Shown: in pieces, positions 40,905 through 48,413 of the stretch
Position numbering within the stretch: the first letter of the stretch is position 1
How the letters are laid out: each line of letters starts with the position of its first letter
Assembly (NCBI RefSeq): GCF_017642925.1
Contig: NZ_JAEPOL010000002.1
Span: 245,405-309,404 of the forward strand
Direction: 5' to 3'
DNA from: Maricaulis sp.
GTDB taxonomy: Bacteria; Pseudomonadota; Alphaproteobacteria; Caulobacterales; Maricaulaceae
DNA length: 64,000 nucleotides
The notes under the pieces: generated by a model
Told to the model about the DNA's origin: nothing
Seen by the model: only the letters and a program-made list of their open reading frames with translations
The model's database searches: none
Program-made: the position numbers and the translations under genes

Positions 40905-43643
40905 ATGCAGCTGCCCGTCGACGAAAGGCTTGGCGGAGAGACCGCCCCGCCTGCGCCCAGCCCCGACTGGCATGCCCTGCCGGTCGAACAGGTGTTCGAT
41001 CGGCTGACGACCGGTCCGCAGGGCCTTTCCGGTGATGCGGCCCGCGACCGGCTCGACCGCTACGGTACAAACCGCCTGGACGATCGCCGCCGGATCGGCT
41101 GGCCCCACCTGGTGGTGCGACAGTTCCAGAACGTGCTGATCCTTATCCTGGTGGTCGCCGTTGCGATCTCCCTGGCAATCGGCGAACGTGTCGATGCCGC
41201 GGCAGTTGCTGCCATCATCCTGCTCAACGCCGCCCTCGGCTTCATCCAGGAATGGCGCGCTGAGCGGGCGCTCGATGCCCTGCGCCGGATGCTGGCGCCG
41301 ACCTCCACCGTGATACGCGACGGTCGCCGCCAGGAGATCGATCGCGGCGACCTCGTGCCCGGCGACATCGTCTGCCTGAAGCGCGGCGACCGGACCCCGG
41401 CGGATATCCGTCTCATCGAGACCGTCGATCTGCGCGCCGACGAGGCTGCCCTGACCGGCGAAGCGGCGCCGGTGAGCAAGCATCCCGCACCGACATCTCC
41501 GGAGGTGCACCTTGCCGCGCGCACGTGCATGAGCTGGATGGGCACGGATATCGTGGCGGGACAGGGCCAGGGCGTGGTCGTGGCGACCGGCATGGCGACC
41601 GAGTTCGGCCGCATCGCCGCCCTGGCACAAACGGCCGGCGACACCGGTACGCCACTGCAACGCAAGCTCGATCGTCTGGGACGCCGTCTGGCGCTGTTCG
41701 CTATCGCGGTGTCTGTCCTGATCACTGCAGCTGGCTGGCTGGCGGGCCGTCCCCTCGACGAAATGGCCCTGACGGCCATTTCCCTGGCTGTCGCCGTCGT
41801 GCCGGAAGGCCTGCCGGCTGTGGTGACGATCGTACTGGCGCTCGGCGCCGCGGCCATGGTGCGCCACAATGCCCTGGTTCGGCGCCTTCAGGCGATCGAG
41901 GCGCTCGGCGCGGCGACTGTCGTGTGTACCGACAAGACCGGCACGCTGACCCGCGGCGAGATGACCGTGACCGATGTGTGGTTGCCCGCCGGGCCTGTCT
42001 CGGTCGACGGCGCGGGCGACCGCCCGCACGGCCACTTCCACGAGGACGGCCATGTCATCGCCCCTGACTTCCGGCCTGACCTGATGGCAGCGCTGGAGAC
42101 CGGCAATGTGTGCAATCACGCCAGCCTGGAGCATGAAGACGGCCGATGGCGTGTGACGGGTGAACCGACCGAGGCTGCCCTCAAGGTGGCCGCTGCCAAG
42201 GCCGGACTTTCGGCCGAACTGCCGGTACGGATTTGCGAATTTCCCTTCGACTCCGACCGCAAGCGCATGAGCGTGATTGTCAATCATGAAGGCGGGCATC
42301 GCCTCCACATGAAAGGGGCGCCCGAAGTCGTGCTGTCGCTTGCGACCCACATCCTTGAGGGCGCAACCGTTCGCCCGATCGTGGATGCCGATCGTCATGT
42401 CACCCTCGCCGCCTATCACAAAATGGCGGCCCGCGGCTTGCGCACGCTGGCCGTGGCCCGCCGTGACCTGCCGGCAAATGCGGAGGCCCGAGCCTCGCAG
42501 ACGGCCGAGACGGGGCTGACATTGCTCGGTATCTTCGGCATTTCCGATCCACCGCGGGCCGAGGCCCGCCACGCCGTCGATACCGCCCGTTCAGCGGGAA
42601 TAGGCGTGATCATGATCACCGGGGATGCGGCGCCCACGGCTGCGGCGATTGCCAGCCAGCTTGATCTGCCGACCAATCTGGTCCTGGCGCGCTCCGAGTT
42701 TGCCGAACTGGCCGATGCCGAGCTGGCAGAGAAGTTGAAGGCCGGGGCGGTGCTGGCGCGCGCGACGCCTGAAGACAAGATGCGTGTCGTCCGGTTGCTG
42801 CAGGCCCGGGGCGAGATCGTCGCGATGACCGGCGACGGCGTGAATGACGCACCCGCGCTCAAACAGGCCGACATCGGCGTCGCCATGGGCGTTCGCGGTA
42901 CCGACGTCGCCAAGAATGTCGCGGACATCGTGCTGCTGGACGACAATTTCGCCTCGATCATTGCCGCCATCCGCGAAGGGCGGCGGCAATTCGCCAATAT
43001 CCAGAAATTCGTCCGATACCTGCTGTCGTCCAATATCGGCGAGGTCCTGGCCGTGGCAATCGCCCTCATCGCCGGGGGACCTATGATCCTGCTACCGGTC
43101 CAGATCCTGTGGATGAACCTCGTCACCGACGGGCTTTCGGCTCTCGCCCTGGGTGTTGAAAAAGGCGAGCCCGATCTGATGGAACAGCCACCGCGACGAC
43201 CGTCGGAAGGCGTGCTGGACCGGCTTGCCATGCTGCAGGTCACGGCGCTGGGCGGCTATCTCGCACTGGGCGCGCTGGGCCTGTTCGCCGTCTATCTCGC
43301 CACGCCGGATCTCGCGGCGCGCGCCCAGACCATGGCCTTCACGGCGATGATCGTGATGGAGAAGTTCAACGTGATGAATTTTCGCACCATGCACGAGCCG
43401 GCAACCCGGCTCGGCCTCTTCTCCAACCGCCTCCTGATCGGCGCCGTCGCTGCCACGCTGGGTCTGCAGGTTCTCGCCGTCCACGCGCCGATCCTGCAGC
43501 CCATCCTTCACACCGTGCCGCTGACCCTTGCGGACTGGGGCATCATCCTGGCCGTATCCGCGCCGATCTTTCTGATCCCCGAGAGCGTCAAATGGCTGCT
43601 TTGGCATCGACGCCGACGTCACCACATACAGGTGGCACAATGA
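40905..43643 (+). CDS. P-type cation-transporting ATPase (P2A, calcium-type)
   Basis: A 912-residue membrane ATPase. Phosphorylated D343 in CTDKTGTLTRGEM, actuator loop LTGEAAPVSK (TGEA for TGES), hinge TGDGVNDAPALKQADIG, and M4 with VVPEGLP, M6 with NLVTDGLSALALGVE: these fit P2A enzymes of the SERCA/PMR1 and mycobacterial CtpF type. Ten hydrophobic segments. It probably exports Ca2+ or Mn2+. The ATG at 40905 follows GGGGATGACC. It follows nrdJ by 75 bp with no clear FixK site. Confidence 0.9.
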   Translation: MQLPVDERLGGETAPPAPSPDWHALPVEQVFDRLTTGPQGLSGDAARDRLDRYGTNRLDDRRRIGWPHLVVRQFQNVLILILVVAVAISLAIGERVDAAAVAAIILLNAALGFIQEWRAERALDALRRMLAPTSTVIRDGRRQEIDRGDLVPGDIVCLKRGDRTPADIRLIETVDLRADEAALTGEAAPVSKHPAPTSPEVHLAARTCMSWMGTDIVAGQGQGVVVATGMATEFGRIAALAQTAGDTGTPLQRKLDRLGRRLALFAIAVSVLITAAGWLAGRPLDEMALTAISLAVAVVPEGLPAVVTIVLALGAAAMVRHNALVRRLQAIEALGAATVVCTDKTGTLTRGEMTVTDVWLPAGPVSVDGAGDRPHGHFHEDGHVIAPDFRPDLMAALETGNVCNHASLEHEDGRWRVTGEPTEAALKVAAAKAGLSAELPVRICEFPFDSDRKRMSVIVNHEGGHRLHMKGAPEVVLSLATHILEGATVRPIVDADRHVTLAAYHKMAARGLRTLAVARRDLPANAEARASQTAETGLTLLGIFGISDPPRAEARHAVDTARSAGIGVIMITGDAAPTAAAIASQLDLPTNLVLARSEFAELADAELAEKLKAGAVLARATPEDKMRVVRLLQARGEIVAMTGDGVNDAPALKQADIGVAMGVRGTDVAKNVADIVLLDDNFASIIAAIREGRRQFANIQKFVRYLLSSNIGEVLAVAIALIAGGPMILLPVQILWMNLVTDGLSALALGVEKGEPDLMEQPPRRPSEGVLDRLAMLQVTALGGYLALGALGLFAVYLATPDLAARAQTMAFTAMIVMEKFNVMNFRTMHEPATRLGLFSNRLLIGAVAATLGLQVLAVHAPILQPILHTVPLTLADWGIILAVSAPIFLIPESVKWLLWHRRRRHHIQVAQ

Positions 43644-43653
43644 CCCCGGTCAA
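43640..43653 (+). promoter_or_regulatory. Near-match FixK/FNR box before the acetyl-CoA synthetase
   Basis: ATGACCCCGGTCAA has 7 of 8 half-site bases (A for the first T). It overlaps the ATPase stop region and lies 70-83 nt upstream of the TTG start at 43723. Confidence 0.4.
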
Positions 43654-43722
43654 TGCGGACGTCCTGAAGACAGGTTCTATCGCCGGGTTTTCACCTGTCA
43701 CAGCACAAGGCGAGGTCCCCAA

Positions 43723-46416
43723 TTGAGCATCCGAAATCTCGACGCCCTCCTCCGGCCGCAGAGTGTGGCCCTGATCGGTGCCAGCAATCGTGCGGGCTCG
43801 GTCGGTGAGGTCGCGGCCCGCAACCTGTTCCGGAGCGGATTCCCGGGCCTCGTCATGCCGGTCAATCCGAAGTATCGCTCGATCGCCGGCGTCCTGGCCT
43901 ATCCCGATATTGCGTCCTTGCCGGAAACGCCCGACCTCGCCGTCATCTGCACCCCGCCGGACACCGTGCCGGACATCATCGCCGAACTGGGCGCTCGAGG
44001 TACGCGGGCGGCCGTCATCGTCACGGCCGGCTTCGGCGAAGGCGGGCACGAGGCGGGACTGGCCCGCCGCCAGGCCGTGCTGGACGCTGCCCGGCCACAC
44101 CTGATGCGCATCGTCGGTCCCAACTGCCTGGGCATCGTCGTGCCGCCGGCCGGGCTGAATGCCAGCTTCTCCCACCTTATGCCCGGCGCGGGCAGGCTGG
44201 CCTTCGCCACCCAGTCCGGCGCCATCGTGACCGCGGTGGTGGACTGGGCCGCGGCGCGCGATATCGGCTTTTCCCACCTTGTCTCACTGGGCGACATGAT
44301 CGACGTCGATTTCGGCGACATGCTGGACTATCTCGCCCGCGATCCGGGCACCGACGCCATCCTGCTCTATGTCGAAGCCATCACCTCGGCCCGCAAGTTC
44401 ATGTCGGCCGCGCGGGCGGCGGCCCGCATGAAACCGGTGATCGTGGTGAAGGCGGGCCGGCATGCCGAAGGCGCCGCTGCCGCCGCTTCGCACACCGGAG
44501 CCCTGGCGGGCGAGGATGCGGTCTATGATGCCGTCTTCCGCCGGGCCGGCCTGTTGCGGGTCTATTCCCTGGAAGACCTGTTCCACGCCGCCGGCATCCT
44601 TGCCACGCGGCAGCGCCCGGCCGGCGACCGGCTGGCGATCCTGTCCAATGGCGGCGGAATCGCCGTGCTGGCAACCGACGCGCTGATCGACGAGGGTGGC
44701 GCGCTGGCCCCTCTGGACACGGCCACCCGCCAGAGGCTCGACGGCGTCCTGCCACCAACCTGGTCGCACGGCAACCCGGTCGACATCATCGGTGATGCCG
44801 ACGGTCCGCGTTATGCGGCAGCACTCGAGACACTGCTGGAGAGCGACAGCAATGACGCCATCCTCGTGCTCAACTGTCCGACGGGCGTAACCTCCTCGCT
44901 GGAGGCCGCCGAGTCCGTGATCGACACGGTCGCGCGCATGGCGCCGGACAAGCCGGTGCTGACGAGCTGGGTCGGCGAGCTGACCGCCCGCGCGGCCCGT
45001 ACGCGCTTCGCCGCGTCCCGTATGGCCGATTTCGCCACGCCGGAAGAAGCAGTGAAGGCTTTCATGTACTTGGTCGAAGACCAGCGCGCCCGCGAGGCCC
45101 TGATGGAGACGCCGCCCGCACAGCCTGGCGACATCCGGCCCGACCGGGACGGCGCCGCGACCATTCTCTCGACCGCAATCCGCGAAGGCCGTGAGTGGCT
45201 CAGTGAACCGGAAGCGAAGTCCGTGATGGACGCCTATGGCATCCCGGTCTCGCCAACGGCGGTCGCCCGCACGCCCGCCGACGCTGCAGCCCGCGCCGAG
45301 GCGTTCGCCATCCCTGTCGCCCTGAAAATCCTGTCGCGGGATATCACGCACAAATCCGATGTCGGCGGTGTGGCCCTGAACCTGACCGGCGCTGATGCCG
45401 TCACGGCGGCGGCGCAGGCCATGCTTGACCGTGTCGCCAGGCATCGCCCCGGAGCCCGTATCGACGGCTTCACCGTCCAGCCCATGATCGAACGGCCGGG
45501 TGCCCACGAACTCATTCTCGGCCTCAAGGAAGACGCCCAGTTCGGCCCCGTCGTGCTGTTCGGCCAGGGTGGTCTCTCCGTGGAAGTCGTGGCGGACCGC
45601 GCCATAGGCCTGCCACCGCTGAACATGAAGCTGGCGCGCGAACTGATCGGCCGCACGCGGGTCGCGCGCCTGCTGCGCGGATATCGCGACCGGCCCGCCG
45701 CCGATCTCGACAGCATCGCCGTCAGCCTGATCCGCATCGCCCAGCTGGCCGCCGACCATCCGCAGATTGTCGAACTCGATATCAATCCGCTGCTGGCGGA
45801 CGCCGCCGGCGTGATCGCACTGGACGCCCGGATCCGTGTCGCGGACCGGGCAGGCAGCGGGCTGGACCGGCTGGCCATCCGGCCCTACCCGGCTGAACTG
45901 GAAACGCCCGTGGAACTTGAAGGCATCGGCCCCGCCATACTGCGCCCGGTGCGGCCGGAGGACGAGCCGGCCTTCCACGGTGCCTTTGCCCGGCTGGCCG
46001 AGGAGGAGACCCAGCTGCGCCTGTTCGGTCCCGTGGCAATATCCGGTCATGCCGCGGCGGCGCGCTTCACACAAATTGACTATGACCGGGAGATGAGCCT
46101 TGTCCTTGCCGAGCCGGGGCCGGCCGGGACAGCCGCACTCTATGGCATCGTCCGCATGAGCGCGGATCCGGACGGTGAGCGCGCCGAATTCACGCTGATC
46201 GTTCGGCCCGACAAGGCCGGTGCCGGTGTCGGCACCTGCCTGATGACACATCTGATTGCCTGCGCCCGCAACCGCGGAATCGGTGAACTGTTCGGCCTCG
46301 TTCCCGCCGGCAATGCCGCCATGCTCGCTCTGACGCACAACCTCGGCTTCCACGCGGAACCCGTAGCCGATCGCGAGGGTTTGACGCGCGTCGTCCTGCA
46401 TCTGACGCAGACATGA
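43723..46416 (+). CDS. ADP-forming acetate-CoA ligase with C-terminal GNAT acetyltransferase domain
   Basis: An 897-residue fusion. CoA-binding domain about 1-135 (SVALIGASNRAGSVGEVAAR), ligase CoA domain about 145-460 with the phosphohistidine region (AAASHTGALAGEDAVYD), ATP-grasp about 480-700 (MDAYGIPVSPTAVA, SRDITHKSDVGGVALNL, VELDINPLL), and a GNAT domain about 725-895 (RPVRPEDEPAFHGAF, VRPDKAGAGVGTCLMTHLI). Related proteins are protein lysine acetyltransferases (Pat) or acetate-forming ligases that save ATP in low oxygen. The start is a TTG with GGCGAGG upstream; no ATG fits the family start better. Confidence 0.88.
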   Translation: MSIRNLDALLRPQSVALIGASNRAGSVGEVAARNLFRSGFPGLVMPVNPKYRSIAGVLAYPDIASLPETPDLAVICTPPDTVPDIIAELGARGTRAAVIVTAGFGEGGHEAGLARRQAVLDAARPHLMRIVGPNCLGIVVPPAGLNASFSHLMPGAGRLAFATQSGAIVTAVVDWAAARDIGFSHLVSLGDMIDVDFGDMLDYLARDPGTDAILLYVEAITSARKFMSAARAAARMKPVIVVKAGRHAEGAAAAASHTGALAGEDAVYDAVFRRAGLLRVYSLEDLFHAAGILATRQRPAGDRLAILSNGGGIAVLATDALIDEGGALAPLDTATRQRLDGVLPPTWSHGNPVDIIGDADGPRYAAALETLLESDSNDAILVLNCPTGVTSSLEAAESVIDTVARMAPDKPVLTSWVGELTARAARTRFAASRMADFATPEEAVKAFMYLVEDQRAREALMETPPAQPGDIRPDRDGAATILSTAIREGREWLSEPEAKSVMDAYGIPVSPTAVARTPADAAARAEAFAIPVALKILSRDITHKSDVGGVALNLTGADAVTAAAQAMLDRVARHRPGARIDGFTVQPMIERPGAHELILGLKEDAQFGPVVLFGQGGLSVEVVADRAIGLPPLNMKLARELIGRTRVARLLRGYRDRPAADLDSIAVSLIRIAQLAADHPQIVELDINPLLADAAGVIALDARIRVADRAGSGLDRLAIRPYPAELETPVELEGIGPAILRPVRPEDEPAFHGAFARLAEEETQLRLFGPVAISGHAAAARFTQIDYDREMSLVLAEPGPAGTAALYGIVRMSADPDGERAEFTLIVRPDKAGAGVGTCLMTHLIACARNRGIGELFGLVPAGNAAMLALTHNLGFHAEPVADREGLTRVVLHLTQT

Positions 46417-46422
46417 TCGCGC

Positions 46423-47298
46423 CTAGTGTGCCAGCAATACTGGGCATTCGGCCTCGTGGAGAAGACGTCGCGTGAACCCGCCCAGCACGGTCTGCTGCAG
46501 CCGGCCGTGAGAATAGGCACCCATGACGACCAGCTCCGGCTCGTCGGCATCGATCACTTTCATCATCACGTCTTCGGCCCGCTCAAACAGGCTCCGCTCA
46601 ACCTGCCGAGGTTCGGCGGCAATACCATGCAGACGCAGATAGGCCGACGCTGCCTCGGCCGAAAGCTGGTCCTTTTCCGTTTCGCCGATAGACAGCAGGG
46701 TGACGGAGCGTGCGGCGGCCAGCAGCGGCCGCGCTGCCAGCAGGGCCCGCGCGGCCTCCAGCCCGCCATTCCAGGCGACGACAATGGTGGCGGGAACATG
46801 TTTGATTCGCGTTTCACGGCCGAACACGAGAAGCGGCCGCGCCGATCCGAACAGTACAGATTCCATGAGGCCGTACTCGTCACGCCGGTCGACCGCGTCG
46901 GGCCTCACCATGACAGTGAGATCGCAAAGGCGGGCCCGCTCACCGAGCCCGTAGACGCTGCCAGCCTCGAACTCGCTCCAGGACGCCGTCGGCGCCTGCT
47001 CCGGCCGGACTTCGCCCAGCTCGACCACATCCAGCTTGTGAGTCTTGCACAGGCCTTCAAAGCGCGTCTTGAGTTCCCGTGCCGCCGATTCAACCGCTTC
47101 GGACAAGGCGTCGTAGTTGCTTTGAAGATAAGGAACGGCAACCGGATAATACATCCCGCCGGGCAGCTCGACGCGGGGCCGGGCATGGACCACGTCGAGA
47201 TGCGCCCCGAAATGCCGGGCCAGAACCAGGGCGTTCTTGAAGCCGGTCTCGCAGGTCCCGGCGTCGACAAAGGGTATGGTAATCTTGCGGATGTCCAT
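46423..47298 (-). CDS. Tandem universal stress protein
   Basis: A 291-residue protein of two USP domains: MDIRKITIPFVDAGTCETGF begins the first, and PATIVVAWNGGLEAARALL the second. The last part GAYSHGRLQQTVLGGFTRRLL matches the G-x2-G-x9-G nucleotide motif, so the second domain may bind ATP. AAGGAGTGGGACA precedes the ATG at 47298. A perfect FixK box lies 53 nt upstream. USPs are classic hypoxia/dormancy markers. Confidence 0.92.
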   Translation of the reverse strand: MDIRKITIPFVDAGTCETGFKNALVLARHFGAHLDVVHARPRVELPGGMYYPVAVPYLQSNYDALSEAVESAARELKTRFEGLCKTHKLDVVELGEVRPEQAPTASWSEFEAGSVYGLGERARLCDLTVMVRPDAVDRRDEYGLMESVLFGSARPLLVFGRETRIKHVPATIVVAWNGGLEAARALLAARPLLAAARSVTLLSIGETEKDQLSAEAASAYLRLHGIAAEPRQVERSLFERAEDVMMKVIDADEPELVVMGAYSHGRLQQTVLGGFTRRLLHEAECPVLLAH

Positions 47299-47350
47299 TG
47301 TCCCACTCCTTGAAATGCGAGCAGAGTGGGCCCGGCCGCCAGCCGCAGCA

Positions 47351-47364
47351 TTGACGCTGATCAA
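47351..47364 (-). promoter_or_regulatory. FixK/FNR box before the universal stress gene
   Basis: TTGACGCTGATCAA, 53 nt upstream of the USP ATG. It resembles the E. coli FNR consensus TTGAT-N4-ATCAA as well as the other boxes here. Confidence 0.8.
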
Positions 47365-47482
47365 AAATGGCGGGAAGCGATCACGCAGCCAAAACGACAA
47401 TGCCGAGCCAGCAATGCTCCCACACCGGCCGCCCCAAGTCCGGCAAGAAGGGGCTGCGCCGGCAACGCGCCCAGGGGCGTGG

Positions 47483-48199
47483 TCACGGCAGCGACCGATC
47501 CGATGCCGCCCCTTCGCCGCCCTGCGCTGCGATCGCGTGGAAGCCGGCGGCCATGAACTCGGCCATTCGCTGTTTGGCTGCCAGCAGATCGTCCGACCGG
47601 CACACGCCGCCGGACAGTGCATCGATACGGCCTGTACGCGCGAGTGTGAGCATGAAGGCGCCGGTCACGAAGTGGTAGCCCCAGAACAGGTCGGCCTCGC
47701 TGCAACCGGGCAGCGCACGCTTGAGCAGCTCGATTAGGCGGCGCACCACCGGGTCGAAGTGCTTTTCCATGATATCGGCCCCCCAGTCGGGCGTATTGGC
47801 GACCTGTGCGCCTAGGGCGAGCGCGTGCTTCCATTCCTCCTGGTGTTCGAGATAGAGCTCGAAGTCGGAGTCGAGGAAAGCGTGCAGCGCTCCTTCGACG
47901 GTAGGGGTGCCGCCACAGGCTTCTTCATAGGCCTCCAGCGCGTCCGCACGCCGCTTGCTGGACACCGGTGCCCGCCGGGCGAACACGGCATCGACCAACG
48001 CGTTCTTGTCGTCGAAATAGTAGTGAACGAGCGTGTGATGGACCCCGGCATGCGCGGCGATGTCCTTGAGCGAGACGCCATGAAAGCCACGCTCGGCAAA
48101 CAGTTCTTCTGCAGAATCGAGGATCTGCCGGATGGAGTCAGCGCGCCGTTCGGCCCGGCTACGGCGGGGAGGTCTCTCAGCCCGGCTTGTTGTTGCCAC
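47483..48199 (-). CDS. TetR family regulator (paralogue 1)
   Basis: About 238 residues from a GTG at 48199, with an upstream in-frame start at 48295 as alternative. N-terminal HTH: RQILDSAEELFAERGFHG, LKDIAAHAGVHHTLVHYYF. The ligand domain shares with two further regulators the blocks TPTVEGALHAFLDSDFELY, KHFDPVVRRLIELLKRALP and DLFWGYHFVTGAFMLTLART, so the three are close paralogues. It lies 214 bp from the end of the TonB receptor gene and 120 bp from its other neighbours. Ligand unknown. Confidence 0.88.
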   Translation of the reverse strand: MATTSRAERPPRRSRAERRADSIRQILDSAEELFAERGFHGVSLKDIAAHAGVHHTLVHYYFDDKNALVDAVFARRAPVSSKRRADALEAYEEACGGTPTVEGALHAFLDSDFELYLEHQEEWKHALALGAQVANTPDWGADIMEKHFDPVVRRLIELLKRALPGCSEADLFWGYHFVTGAFMLTLARTGRIDALSGGVCRSDDLLAAKQRMAEFMAAGFHAIAAQGGEGAASDRSLP

Positions 48200-48334
48200 G
48201 TCGGTTTCCCAGTCTTCTTCCAATCCTGCGGGGATGAGAGGTGCATTCCGCGTGCCCCGTCGGGCAGGATATAGGGTCAGGGCGCCGCGAACCAAGCCGC
48301 CCGGTCAGCCCCCGGCGCCGCTGCAAGGGGCAGC

Positions 48335-48374
48335 ACGTACCGGTTCCATCGCTGAGGCGATGGAACCGGTACGT
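48335..48374. repeat. 40-bp near-perfect palindrome (17-bp arms) between TonB receptor and tetR1
   Basis: ACGTACCGGTTCCATCG (48335-48351), spacer CTGAGG, CGATGGAACCGGTACGT (48358-48374): perfect 17-bp arms. It is 40 nt past the receptor stop and about 135 nt before the tetR1 start. No T-run follows on either strand, so it may be a terminator-like hairpin or a regulator site. It does not match the 23-bp element shared in this region. Confidence 0.7.
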
Positions 48375-48413
48375 AAACGCTGGCCGTGGAAGGAACCGCC
48401 AGCGTTCCCCAAG

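Noticed and set aside
44284..46401. 705-codon open frame antisense to the acetyl-CoA ligase
   Set aside because: Composition-driven shadow without family resemblance; the plus-strand protein has complete domains.
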